Shown in pieces: positions 25,523 through 34,801 of a DNA stretch of 64,000 nt (positions are counted from its first letter, which is position 1; every line of letters starts with the position of its first letter). The position numbers were made by a program, and so were the translations under genes. This stretch comes from DASPKM01 sp035628135 (GTDB taxonomy: Bacteria; Bacteroidota; Bacteroidia; Chitinophagales; Chitinophagaceae). The notes below the pieces were generated by a model. The model had not been told where the DNA came from. It saw only the letters and a program-made list of their open reading frames with translations, and ran no database searches. The stretch covers positions 310,001-374,000 of the forward strand of contig DASPKM010000013.1 of NCBI GenBank assembly GCA_035628135.1, given 5' to 3'.

Positions 25523-25530
25523 CAAAAATA
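25523..25530 (-). promoter_or_regulatory. -7 promoter element for acpP
   Basis: The minus strand reads TATTTTTG, an exact TAnnTTTG match, ending 24 nt before the acpP ATG. Confidence 0.6.
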
Positions 25531-25686
25531 TGGTTTTTGAATAAATCCCCATTTTTTTCTGGTTGTTCTCAAAAACATATTTTCTTTGTTCAGAAGAGGG
25601 CTGAAACTCCCGTCAATGGTCAATGGTGAATGGCGTATTTACGATTGAAAAATAATCGTGGTTCATTCAAAATCGTATATTGCAAT

Positions 25687-26118
25687 ATGGCCCTTAAGAT
25701 GATAGATCATGGCTCTAAAGAATACCAGCAGATGATCGCACTGCGGTATAACATCCTGCGTAAACCGCTGGGCCTTAATTTTACTCCCCAGGAGCTTGAA
25801 AAAGAAAAAGATGAAGTAGTATTGATCGGAGCATTTGAAGAAGACCAGATGTTAGGCTGCTGCATGCTGGTAAAACTGGATAATAAAAAAGTACGCCTTC
25901 GCCAGATGGCGGTATTGAACAACCTGCAGGGCAAAGGCATCGGCCGCGCCCTCACCACGTTTGCAGAAAACATCAGCCGCGACCTCGGGTACCGTAAAAT
26001 TATGATGCACGCCCGCAAAACAGCCGTGGGCTTTTATGAAAAGCTGGGCTACCGCGTTGCCAGCCCCGAATTTGATGAGTTGACCATTCCACATTTTTTA
26101 ATGGAGAAGGACCTGTAA
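25687..26118 (+). CDS. GNAT family N-acetyltransferase
   Basis: A 143-aa acetyl-CoA-dependent acetyltransferase of unknown substrate. The acetyl-CoA loop is QGKGIGRAL (residues 81-89), and the typical C-terminal pattern AVGFYEKLGYRV follows. The ATG at 25687 was chosen; an in-frame start at 25630 would add 19 residues that do not look like part of the fold. Its TAA stop is directly followed by the stop of the convergent mfd gene. Confidence 0.88.
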   Translation: MALKMIDHGSKEYQQMIALRYNILRKPLGLNFTPQELEKEKDEVVLIGAFEEDQMLGCCMLVKLDNKKVRLRQMAVLNNLQGKGIGRALTTFAENISRDLGYRKIMMHARKTAVGFYEKLGYRVASPEFDELTIPHFLMEKDL

Positions 26119-29100
26119 CTACGCCTTCACGGGTTCCGCCACCACGCGGCCGTGCATGCGCTGCAGGAAGGTGAGCATTTGCTTCATGTCGCGGATATCG
26201 CTTATCTGCAGCACAAAGAACTTTCCCACCTGCTTCAGCTTTGCTTTATTGGTATCGGTTTGTATATAGCTTAAAATGCGCTGGAACAGGTCCGATTCAA
26301 AATAAGGTGAGTCCGGCCTGCTGATGAAATAACATTTGAGCACGTCGTTCCGCAGCATCATTTTTTCAAAACCCAATTCCACCGCCAGCTTGCGGGACCG
26401 GATGGTATCCAGCAGGTCTATTACGGGTTGCGGCACCGGCCCGAAGCGGTCGTTCAATTCAGTTGTAAACTCCCGCAGCTCTTCCTCGGACTCGGCATTG
26501 TCCAACCGCGTATACAACGATAATCTTTCGGTGATGCTTTCCACATATTCATCGGGTATCAATATCTCCAGGTCGGTATCGATGGTGCAATCCTGCACAT
26601 AGTCGTCCTGTTTCGATATTTCTTCCTTGAACAATTCTTTGAACGAGGTGCGCTTCAGTTCCCGGATGGCTTCGTCCAATACTTTCTGGTACATTTCAAA
26701 GCCTATCTCCGCCATAAAGCCGCTTTGCTCCCCGCCAAGCATGTTGCCCGCTCCGCGAATGTCCAGGTCGCGCATGGCTATCTGGAACCCGCTGCCCAGC
26801 TCGCTGTGTTGCTCCAGTGTTTGCAACCGCCGCTTGCTGTCGTTGGGCAGCGTGCTCATGGAAGGCGCCAGCAAATAACAAAATGCCTTGCGGTTGCTCC
26901 GGCCCACGCGGCCGCGCAACTGGTGCAGATCGCTTAGCCCGAATTGATGGGCATTGTTGACGATAATGGTATTAACGTTAGGAATGTCCACTCCGCTTTC
27001 CACGATGTTGGTGCATACAAGCACGTCGTATTTTCTGTCGATGAAGTCAAGGATGTGTTCCTCCAGCTCATGCCCTTCCATTTGCCCGTGCGCATGCCCG
27101 ATGCTAACGTCGGGGCAAAGCGATTGTATCAGCGCGGCCATCTCGGTCAAACCCTGGATGCGGTTGTGAATGAAAAATACCTGGCCGCCGCGTTCGGTTT
27201 CATAATAAATGGCATCCCGAATGAAGTCCTCGTTGTAAATATGCACTTCAGTTTGAATAGGCTGCCGGTTGGGTGGAGGCGTATTGATAATGCTCAGGTC
27301 CCTGGCGCCCATAAGGCTGAACTGCAGCGTTCTTGGGATAGGCGTTGCCGTTAGCGTCAGGCTGTCGACGGTAGTTTTAATCGTCTTGATCTTTTCCTTA
27401 TGTCCTACCCCAAACTTTTGTTCTTCGTCAATCACCAGCAATCCCAGGTCTTTGAACTTCACTTCTTTTCCTAACAGCGCATGCGTGCCGATGATGATGT
27501 CGATCTTTCCTTCGGCGAGTTTTTTTAAGGTCTCCTTTTTTTCTTTGGACGATTTAAAGCGGTTGATGTAGTCAACCGTTACAGGAAAATCCTTGAGCCT
27601 GTCGCCGAATGTTTTAAAATGCTGAAATGCCAAAATGGTGGTCGGCACCAATACCGCGGCCTGCTTTCCATCGATGCAGGTTTTAAAGGCAGCGCGGATG
27701 GCGATCTCGGTTTTTCCAAAGCCCACGTCGCCGCATACCAGCCTGTCCATAGGCGTCGGCGCTTCCATGTCTTTCTTTACATCATACGTTGCCTTGCTTT
27801 GGTCGGGCGTATCTTCATAAATAAAGGACGCTTCCAACTCGGTCTGCAGGTAATTATCGGGCGAATGCTGGAATCCTTCCTGCGCCTTGCGCTGCGCATA
27901 CAATTGTATAAGATCGAACGCAAGCTCCTTAACCCTCGACTTGGTTTTTTCCTTCAGCTTCTGCCATGCATCGCTGCCGAGCTTATTTACACGGGGCACG
28001 GTCCCTTCCTTCCCGGTGTACTTGGCTATTTTGTGTAATGAATGGATGTTCACGTACAGGATGTCGCTATCCTTGTAAATGATGCGCACCGCCTCCTGTA
28101 TCTTTCCGTTCATCTCTATTTTCTGCAGCCCGCTGTAAATGCCCACACCATGATCGATGTGCGTAACATAGTCGCCGGGCTGCAATTCGCGGAGCGTACG
28201 CAGGGTAATGGCCTTATTCTTATTATATGCCTGCTTTACCTTGTACTTATGGTAACGCTGGAAAATCTGGTGGTCGGTATAACAAACCACTTTCAGGTCT
28301 TCATCTATAAATCCTTCGTGAATGGCATTGGGCAGCGGCGTGAAATGAATGGCCGCCTTCAGGTCTTCGAAAATGCTGTGCAGCCTTTCCAACTGGCGTG
28401 GGTTCTCGGCAAATAAGTACAACTGGTATTTTTTGCCTTCCCACAACAACAGGTCTTTTATCAGCAGATCGAACTTGCGGTTGAAAGCAGGTTGCTGGCG
28501 TGTATGAAATTCTATTTCCGTCTGCGCGCCCTCGTTTATGTATGACCGATAGCCAAATTCCACCAGGTGCCTTAGCATCAGCCTTGCCTCAAAATCGGTT
28601 GCGCTGGTAAAATCAACTGGTTTTGGATCTATCGTTTCCATTCCCTCCTCGTCGCCGGTTGATGCAGGTTTACCTGCTGAAAGGTCGAGGAACAATTGCA
28701 GGTCTTCTTCCTGTGTGCGCAGGCGTTCGCGGGTCAGGTCCCAATCCTGGATCCATATCACCGTGTTCTCAGGAAGAAATTCCAGCAGCGATATTTTTTC
28801 CGAGCTGTCGAACTGCGTCTCCACATTTGGAATGATACTCACCTGTAACAATTTCCGTTCGCTCAATTGTGTTTCGGGGTCGAAAATGCGAATGGAATCC
28901 ACATCGTTGCCAAATAGCTCAATGCGGTAAGGTTTATCGTTGCCGAATGAATAAATATCCAGTATGCCGCCGCGCAGCGCAAACTGTCCCGGCTGGTACA
29001 CAAAATCGGTTCGGGCAAAACCATAGTTCACCAGTTTTTCCATTACGCCGTTAACGTCCAGCTCATCGCCGGTCTTAATGGCGATAACATTGCCTGAAAG

Positions 29101-29523
29101 TGTTTTGGGCATCACCACTTTTTCGAACAATGCTTCGGGATAGGTGACCATTATTTTTTTATTGCCGCCGGCGCTCCATTTCATCAGCGCTTCGGTACGC
29201 AGCATTACGTGGCTGCTGTTGAGGAGCCTGAAGTTTTTCCTGTTCTTAAACGATGAGGGGAAATAAAACAAGTCGAGCGCATTGGTGAGGTTTTCCAGGT
29301 CGTTGTGAAAATAAGCAGCCCTTTCGGCGTCTTCACAAATAATGAGGTGATTCAACTGGCTGCAGGCCGGGTGCCTGAAAACGGCATCTACGGTAAAAGC
29401 GGCGGAGCTGCCCTGGAGGTTTTTAAGATAAATGCGCTGGGGTTGGGACAAAGTGATCCTGTCCGCCAATTGAAAAAGGCGGGGATTATTCGAATAAGCA
29501 TCCTGCAACACCTGCAAATTCAT
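26119..29523 (-). CDS. mfd: Transcription-repair coupling factor
   Basis: A 1134-aa ATP-driven DNA translocase that removes stalled RNA polymerase and recruits UvrA to lesions. Domain order is an N-terminal UvrB-like part, the RNA polymerase-interacting domain (GDYVTHIDHGVGIYSG), helicase motor motifs GDVGFGKTEIA (about residue 598), DEEQKFGVGHKE (about 699) and TATPIPRTLQ, and a C-terminal TRCF domain. The ATG at 29523 was chosen because an exact -7 element ends 55 nt upstream; earlier in-frame starts lie at or above that promoter. Confidence 0.96.
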   Translation of the reverse strand: MNLQVLQDAYSNNPRLFQLADRITLSQPQRIYLKNLQGSSAAFTVDAVFRHPACSQLNHLIICEDAERAAYFHNDLENLTNALDLFYFPSSFKNRKNFRLLNSSHVMLRTEALMKWSAGGNKKIMVTYPEALFEKVVMPKTLSGNVIAIKTGDELDVNGVMEKLVNYGFARTDFVYQPGQFALRGGILDIYSFGNDKPYRIELFGNDVDSIRIFDPETQLSERKLLQVSIIPNVETQFDSSEKISLLEFLPENTVIWIQDWDLTRERLRTQEEDLQLFLDLSAGKPASTGDEEGMETIDPKPVDFTSATDFEARLMLRHLVEFGYRSYINEGAQTEIEFHTRQQPAFNRKFDLLIKDLLLWEGKKYQLYLFAENPRQLERLHSIFEDLKAAIHFTPLPNAIHEGFIDEDLKVVCYTDHQIFQRYHKYKVKQAYNKNKAITLRTLRELQPGDYVTHIDHGVGIYSGLQKIEMNGKIQEAVRIIYKDSDILYVNIHSLHKIAKYTGKEGTVPRVNKLGSDAWQKLKEKTKSRVKELAFDLIQLYAQRKAQEGFQHSPDNYLQTELEASFIYEDTPDQSKATYDVKKDMEAPTPMDRLVCGDVGFGKTEIAIRAAFKTCIDGKQAAVLVPTTILAFQHFKTFGDRLKDFPVTVDYINRFKSSKEKKETLKKLAEGKIDIIIGTHALLGKEVKFKDLGLLVIDEEQKFGVGHKEKIKTIKTTVDSLTLTATPIPRTLQFSLMGARDLSIINTPPPNRQPIQTEVHIYNEDFIRDAIYYETERGGQVFFIHNRIQGLTEMAALIQSLCPDVSIGHAHGQMEGHELEEHILDFIDRKYDVLVCTNIVESGVDIPNVNTIIVNNAHQFGLSDLHQLRGRVGRSNRKAFCYLLAPSMSTLPNDSKRRLQTLEQHSELGSGFQIAMRDLDIRGAGNMLGGEQSGFMAEIGFEMYQKVLDEAIRELKRTSFKELFKEEISKQDDYVQDCTIDTDLEILIPDEYVESITERLSLYTRLDNAESEEELREFTTELNDRFGPVPQPVIDLLDTIRSRKLAVELGFEKMMLRNDVLKCYFISRPDSPYFESDLFQRILSYIQTDTNKAKLKQVGKFFVLQISDIRDMKQMLTFLQRMHGRVVAEPVKA

Positions 29524-29577
29524 ATCGCGCTTGAACTCCCTTGCTTCGTTTGAAGTGCAAAACCGGCGAGGGGGCCG

Positions 29578-29585
29578 CAAAGATA
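29578..29585 (-). promoter_or_regulatory. -7 promoter element for mfd
   Basis: The minus strand reads TATCTTTG, an exact consensus match. It fixes the mfd start downstream of 29578 and so excludes the longer reading frame that opens at 29589. Confidence 0.6.
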
Positions 29586-29674
29586 CCACCTCTCAGCCAA
29601 CTAAAATCTTAATATTTTCGTATTCATGAGTCCAGCCTGGCTTACCTCCAGACCGGATGATTGAATCAGTAGTT

Positions 29675-32653
29675 ATGCAAAACAAACCCACCACCGGCCC
29701 TTCCCTGCTGCTTACAACATTTGTTGTGTTGATGGCTTGCACATTGGTTGCAGGCATTTTTATTTTCCGTAGCCAGCGGACAAATTTGCACAGCGGTGAA
29801 TTGGAAGAAGACCAGGAACAACGCGCTGCTTTTTCGCAGGAAAGATGGAAGCATGAATTTGAAATGTTGCGCGACCCTGTGCTCAACCGCATTCCAGCGG
29901 GCATCCGGCAGCAGGAGCTGGCGCAGGCTTTTGCCATTCCGCAAAAGATCGATGAGATCATGCTGTCCGAAACAGGCGCATCCAATCAAAATAATTATGC
30001 GCCGGCCGGGCCTAACAATATCGGCGGGCGTACAAGGGCGATTGCTTTCGACAAAAGAAATAACCAGGTGATCATCGCGGGTTGCGTAAGCGGCGGCATC
30101 ATGCGTTCACAAAATGGCGGACAAACCTGGGCCAGGGTGTCGCCGGAAGAAGACATTCATAATCTCACTGCATTGGCGCAGGACCCCAGGCCGGGATCAG
30201 AAGATACCTGGTATGCAGGAGCAGGGGAACCGCTCGGCAACAGCGCCAGTTTGGATGGAGCGTTGTACCTGGGCCACGGCATTTGGAAATCTACTGACAA
30301 TGGTGTTACGTGGACAAAACTCACGCTGGACATAGCCGGACTGGTTACTCCCCCCGGTGGTTATGCGCTCGAGCTGTTCGACCATCCCTTTGATTATGCG
30401 CACCGCATAACAGTAAACCCCGTGAACGGCCACGTGTACGTTGCCGGCCATCGCCGGTTGATACGGTCGCAAAACGGTGGCGCAAGCTGGGAAATGGCTT
30501 TTAATACTGTATCGGCGGCTACCGCCGCCAATGGCCAGATGGATGTTGTATGTACCAGCACCGGCCGCCTTTACCTGGCATTGAACGGAGGCTCGCCCGA
30601 TGGTGCATTGCGCGGTGTATGGACGTCTCCCACGGGCAATGCCGGCTCATGGACGCGCATTGCAGGAGGACAGGTATTGAATGTGGATTCGGTGGCAGGC
30701 TGGCGCGGCAACGATTACACCGCCCCGCTCACCAAACGCATTGTAATGGCACTGGCCCCATCGAACCAAAACCTGTTATATGTATTGTATGAAAACGGCC
30801 TGAGCCAGGCAGGACCGGCGCCGCAGCCGGAAGTAGACATGTTCCTGTATAATAACGCAGGCAGCACCTGGACCAATCTATCGGCTAACATGCCCGACTT
30901 TCCCGGCGACCGCGAAGGCGTTGACCCTATTGCCATACAGGGCGGGTATGATATGATGGTATATGTAAAGCCGGATAATCCAAACGTAGTGTTGCTCGGT
31001 GGCACTTGTCTTTATCGGTCAGTGAATGGTTTTACCAATACAGCAGGCACTTCATGGATCGGCGGTTATGGCAATACGCTGCCTACGCTCTCCATCTATC
31101 CCAACAGCCATCCGGATATGCATGCCATTGCATTCGATCCTTCCAATCCCAACCGCGTTGTTTCTGCCAACGACGGAGGATTGCAGGTTACTACCGATAT
31201 CATGGCCAATGTATCGGCAACAGTGCCGGTAAACTGGGCCATGCTGCGCAATTATCAAACCCTTCAATATTATCATGTGGCGATGGACCCGGGCCAGGGC
31301 CGCAACAATTTTATCGGGGGCTCCCAGGACAATGGAACGCATGTACGGGATGCAGAACTGATACTCGGAGCGCGCCCCGGCGACCGGCCTGACGTCAACG
31401 ATCATGCGAGAATCGTTGGCGGCGATGGCGGAGCGTCAGGCTTTGGGAAAGTGTCCAGCAACTCGCAGCTTGCTTATATGTCTTCGCAATTGGGCGATAT
31501 TTACCGTGCAACATTTTCGGGAGGCGTATCTGCATTCAATGGCATCAAACCAAATGGACTTACACCAAATTCGGCAGGAGGCTTTGGTGATTTTGTAACT
31601 TATTTCAAGATCGATTTCGACAACCCGGAGCTATTGTATTACGTGAACTTCAACCGCCTGTTCAGGACAACGACTGCCTCTACGGTATCTGCCGGAACAT
31701 GGACGGAGCTGACCGCGGTAAGCGCGGCGGTAAATCCAACGCAACCTACCAATGGTAATAATATTTCGATTTCAGCTTTGGAAGTGTCACGCGGCGATTA
31801 TGGCCCCACGCATTCCTTGTACATCGGCACCGACAATGGAAAAATTTTCCGGCTCGATAATCCACGCGACGTGCTGCCCATAACCGCGCCAGTAAACATT
31901 ACGCCGCCGCAGTTCGCGGCATTGGGAGCAGTGTACATTTCAGATATAGCCGTGAATCCTAATAATGACTCGGAAATAATGGCAGTGGTATCCAATTATA
32001 CCGCCAATGGCAATTCGGCCATTAATATCTGGTGGACAGACAATGCAAAGAGCGCATCGCCCACGTGGAGGCTGGCCGAAGGAAATCTCACCATGCCTTC
32101 TGCAAGAAGCTGCATGATAGTAGTAAAGCGCGATGCATCGAACATACCAGTGACGGAATATTATGTGGGTACATCGGTGGGATTGTACAGCACGGTGAAC
32201 ATGGGCCCGAGGTTGCTGAGCAACCAGCCGGTGACCTGGGTGCGCGAAGGCGGCAATACATTGAATTATGCCGTGATCAGTTCCATGGATTACCGTCCGC
32301 AGGATAATGTGCTGCTGGTAGGCACGCACGGCAATGGAATGTATTTTACCAGCACGGGCACGCCCGACTTCCAGGGACAGGCATTGCCCGGTGGGATTTT
32401 TATTCAGAATATCTTCCCCACGCTCGCCCGGGGCAACAGCATCCGTTATACGGTGGGCAATACTTTTGACGTGCAGGGTATAATCGTGCAGATATACAGC
32501 AGCACGGGACAGTTGTTATACAACAGGCAAGACAGCTATCAAAGCAGGCTGGTGAACATTGCGGGACTGCCGGCGGGCACGTATGTACTTTCCATTACCA
32601 GCAGGGATGGAAGGCATAAGTTTGTGCGGCGGTTTGTGAAAACAAGTCATTAG
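29675..32653 (+). CDS. Large T9SS-secreted beta-propeller (BNR/sortilin-like) protein
   Basis: A 992-aa exported protein. An N-terminal hydrophobic segment (LLLTTFVVLMACTLVAGIF) acts as signal or anchor. The body has repeated propeller motifs such as SQNGGQTWARV, STDNGVTWTKL and SQNGGASWEMA, as in BNR/VPS10-type propellers. The last 80 residues are a type A sorting domain (LPAGTYVLSITSRDGRHKFVRRFVK). The final codons, AGT CAT TAG, lie inside a hairpin repeat. The function is unknown; such proteins are often called glycosyl hydrolases, but no catalytic signature is seen. An in-frame ATG at 29657 is also possible. Confidence 0.85.
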   Translation: MQNKPTTGPSLLLTTFVVLMACTLVAGIFIFRSQRTNLHSGELEEDQEQRAAFSQERWKHEFEMLRDPVLNRIPAGIRQQELAQAFAIPQKIDEIMLSETGASNQNNYAPAGPNNIGGRTRAIAFDKRNNQVIIAGCVSGGIMRSQNGGQTWARVSPEEDIHNLTALAQDPRPGSEDTWYAGAGEPLGNSASLDGALYLGHGIWKSTDNGVTWTKLTLDIAGLVTPPGGYALELFDHPFDYAHRITVNPVNGHVYVAGHRRLIRSQNGGASWEMAFNTVSAATAANGQMDVVCTSTGRLYLALNGGSPDGALRGVWTSPTGNAGSWTRIAGGQVLNVDSVAGWRGNDYTAPLTKRIVMALAPSNQNLLYVLYENGLSQAGPAPQPEVDMFLYNNAGSTWTNLSANMPDFPGDREGVDPIAIQGGYDMMVYVKPDNPNVVLLGGTCLYRSVNGFTNTAGTSWIGGYGNTLPTLSIYPNSHPDMHAIAFDPSNPNRVVSANDGGLQVTTDIMANVSATVPVNWAMLRNYQTLQYYHVAMDPGQGRNNFIGGSQDNGTHVRDAELILGARPGDRPDVNDHARIVGGDGGASGFGKVSSNSQLAYMSSQLGDIYRATFSGGVSAFNGIKPNGLTPNSAGGFGDFVTYFKIDFDNPELLYYVNFNRLFRTTTASTVSAGTWTELTAVSAAVNPTQPTNGNNISISALEVSRGDYGPTHSLYIGTDNGKIFRLDNPRDVLPITAPVNITPPQFAALGAVYISDIAVNPNNDSEIMAVVSNYTANGNSAINIWWTDNAKSASPTWRLAEGNLTMPSARSCMIVVKRDASNIPVTEYYVGTSVGLYSTVNMGPRLLSNQPVTWVREGGNTLNYAVISSMDYRPQDNVLLVGTHGNGMYFTSTGTPDFQGQALPGGIFIQNIFPTLARGNSIRYTVGNTFDVQGIIVQIYSSTGQLLYNRQDSYQSRLVNIAGLPAGTYVLSITSRDGRHKFVRRFVKTSH

Positions 32654-32674
32654 GTCAATAAGTCGTTGAGTCAT
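32644..32674. repeat. RTCATTRRG repeat, single arm, locus C
   Basis: Units AAGTCATTAGG, TCAATAAG and TCGTTGAGTCAT run across the stop codon of the propeller gene; the TAG stop is part of the first unit. No opposite arm of the same family follows, but another hairpin type begins at 32681. Confidence 0.7.
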
Positions 32675-32680
32675 CTGGCT

Positions 32681-32750
32681 AAAGTAAAGTCAAGGTCAAA
32701 AGCTAAAAGGAAGTACCCCGTCACTTTTAAGTTTTGACTTTTACCTTTAC
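32681..32750. repeat. AAGGTCAAAAG-type imperfect hairpin
   Basis: The left arm (32681-32710) has AAGTCAAGGTCAAAAGC and AAAAGG units. The right arm (32721-32750) is CACTTTTAAGTTTTGAC plus TTTTACCTTTAC. The arms pair imperfectly. The design matches the other tandem-unit hairpins, but the sequence differs. Confidence 0.6.
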
Positions 32751-32792
32751 AACCAATTCTTCTTTCGGCGCATCTATCCTTAAATATTCCGT

Positions 32793-33320
32793 ATGTACAA
32801 TCTCCTGTATACCATTGTAGCTTCCATTTTATTGCTGAGTTGTGCGGCCCAGCGCAACAGCAATCAAAACAATGTGAAAGTATTTGCGTACCGGCAGCCT
32901 GTACTGCAGGGAGTAAACCCTATTACAATAACAGATGATAAAGGCAATACCGAATCTGTTGTAAAGGAGCGTTCCAATTATTTTATTTATATAGAGTCGC
33001 CCTCGCCAGATATTAAAGTGCAGGAGGTATGGGTAAGAAAAGTACAATACGCGGCCAGCACGGAAAATGTAAGCAATACGCCGGTACTCATGCTAACTTC
33101 TATAATGCCCAATGCGAAGCCCGACACGCTGGTGCAACGCACGGCCAACAAGGTCTTGCAGGTAACGCTGGAATCGGGAGCAGCCCCGGGCAAACTGTCG
33201 TCGTGGCTGCAAAAAAGGATCAATGAGCATGAGCTGGTGATGCGTTGCGTGGTAGATGGCAAGGAACATTACTACGCGGTGAAGGCAATAAAAAATCTGC
33301 CCCCTGTTGCTCTACAATAA
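32793..33320 (+). CDS. Lipoprotein of unknown function
   Basis: A 175-aa lipoprotein. The signal MYNLLYTIVASILLLSC places the lipidated cysteine at residue 17. The mature part is beta-rich with no recognised domain. Its upstream neighbour is separated by two repeat elements. A terminator-like hairpin lies about 50 bp downstream. Confidence 0.75.
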   Translation: MYNLLYTIVASILLLSCAAQRNSNQNNVKVFAYRQPVLQGVNPITITDDKGNTESVVKERSNYFIYIESPSPDIKVQEVWVRKVQYAASTENVSNTPVLMLTSIMPNAKPDTLVQRTANKVLQVTLESGAAPGKLSSWLQKRINEHELVMRCVVDGKEHYYAVKAIKNLPPVALQ

Positions 33321-33371
33321 AAAAAATTTATATTAGCACATTCGATTGCTTGCCATTCTTTGGCAGACCTG

Positions 33372-33399
33372 AGCGGGACCTCTGCGGTTCCGCTTTTTT
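33372..33399 (+). terminator. Intrinsic terminator
   Basis: AGCGGGACC (33372-33380) pairs with GGTTCCGCT (33386-33394) with one G-U pair and a 5-nt loop, followed by six Ts. A small extra hairpin (TGCCA-TTCTT-TGGCA) lies just before it. It probably ends the lipoprotein transcript. Confidence 0.7.
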
Positions 33400-33524
33400 G
33401 CAAGCTGCCTTAAGCGCATGATTAACCGCTATAAGCAATAATCACCAGCCGTTTAGCAATTTAACCATGCCCCCATGCCCTTAAGGGATATTCCCGAACT
33501 TTGTACACTAAACAACCATTAGAA

Positions 33525-34244
33525 ATGGCCTTACAACCCTGGAGAAAAGCAGTGGTAAGCCGTATAGAAGAAGAGGCAGACAGCACCCGCCGTTTTTATA
33601 TGAAGGTGCCGGAGCTTGAAACATTCGATTTTAAGCCCGGTCAATTCGTAACGCTCGACCTGCCCATTCATGAAAAACCCAATAAACGCTGGCGCAGTTA
33701 TTCCATTGCCTCCTGGCCCAATGGCACCAATGAAATAGAGCTGGTCATTGTGCTGCTGGAAGGCGGCGCGGGCACGCGCTATCTTTTCAACGAAGTGCAG
33801 CCGGGTTCGGAGCTTACTTTCCGCGGGCCGCAGGGTGTATTTGTATTACCGGAAACATTGGAAAAAGACTTGTTCCTGATATGCACCGGCACTGGCATAG
33901 CGCCGTTCAGGAGCATGATGCATCATATAGCGCGGCACAACATCCCGCATAAGAACATCTATCTCATTTTCGGTTGCAGGCACCAGTGCAACCTGTTGTA
34001 TTACGATGAAATGAAGCAACTGGCCGAAACCGTTCCCGGCTTCCATTACATACCCACGTTGTCACGCGAGGAATGGGAAGGCCGCAAGGGGTATGTGCAT
34101 GCCATTTACGAAGAGCTGGCCAGGGAAAAGCCGCCGGCAGAGTTTATGTTGTGCGGATGGAAGAACATGATCGATGAGGCCAAGCAGCGCATTCAGGCCA
34201 TGGGCTATGAGCGCAAGGCGATACACCAGGAGTTATATGGGTAG
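33525..34244 (+). CDS. Ferredoxin-NADP reductase-like flavoprotein
   Basis: A 239-aa FAD-dependent oxidoreductase of the FNR fold. The FAD-binding motif RSYS is at residues 57-60, and the NAD(P)-binding part shows CTGTGIAPFRSM and a C-terminal LCGWKNMIDEAK. It has no fused iron-sulfur domain. Electron partners are unknown. The ATG at 33525 was chosen because a promoter-like CCGAACTTTG at 33494-33503 overlaps the alternative upstream start at 33501. Confidence 0.87.
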   Translation: MALQPWRKAVVSRIEEEADSTRRFYMKVPELETFDFKPGQFVTLDLPIHEKPNKRWRSYSIASWPNGTNEIELVIVLLEGGAGTRYLFNEVQPGSELTFRGPQGVFVLPETLEKDLFLICTGTGIAPFRSMMHHIARHNIPHKNIYLIFGCRHQCNLLYYDEMKQLAETVPGFHYIPTLSREEWEGRKGYVHAIYEELAREKPPAEFMLCGWKNMIDEAKQRIQAMGYERKAIHQELYG

Positions 34245-34365
34245 AAAATGACACAAGGATCACCAGGCAGGTGCGTAACAGAGCCGGGATTTAAACGGAA
34301 AAATACAATACAGTAAAATATTACTTAAAGATTTCGGCCGGGGTGTGTAATAGGGTGAATGCCGC

Positions 34366-34689
34366 TTAACTTTTATTCGAAGAAGATCCCAGTAATTTCT
34401 TGCGCGCCGTTACATCCGGCAGGTTTTCGGCAGTATTTTCTTTGCCGGATCCGCCGGTAATCGGTATTACCGGAACTGAATTGTTCTTGAGCTTGTCGGT
34501 CAACTCAGCATTTTCCTTTTGAAGTGAAAGGATTTCAGCGTGATTCTGGAGCATCTCTTTTTCCAGCTCCTTGATGCGGCCGCTTAATTTATTCAACTGG
34601 CTGCTCCGGAAGAGGTATCCTGCGATTCCAAAGGCCAAACTTAAAGGTATTATCCAGATAAGGTTCGAGATTACGTTAGCAAGCAACAT
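34366..34689 (-). CDS. Small membrane-anchored coiled-coil protein
   Basis: A 107-aa protein with one N-terminal transmembrane helix (residues about 8-28, IWIIPLSLAFGIAGYLF), a predicted coiled coil (about 33-68, rich in E, L and K) and a polar tail. No known family was recognised. It lies between the flavoprotein gene and glyS. The AT-rich upstream region shows no strong promoter. Confidence 0.6.
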   Translation of the reverse strand: MLLANVISNLIWIIPLSLAFGIAGYLFRSSQLNKLSGRIKELEKEMLQNHAEILSLQKENAELTDKLKNNSVPVIPITGGSGKENTAENLPDVTARKKLLGSSSNKS

Positions 34690-34801
34690 GCAATCGGTTA
34701 TTTAATTATTATTCCACAATTTTTATTCCACACAACGAACATAGGAAACTGGGAAATTTCTCCTGATCAGGATTGCTGCAAAGTAAGTGTTTTGATTAAT
34801 C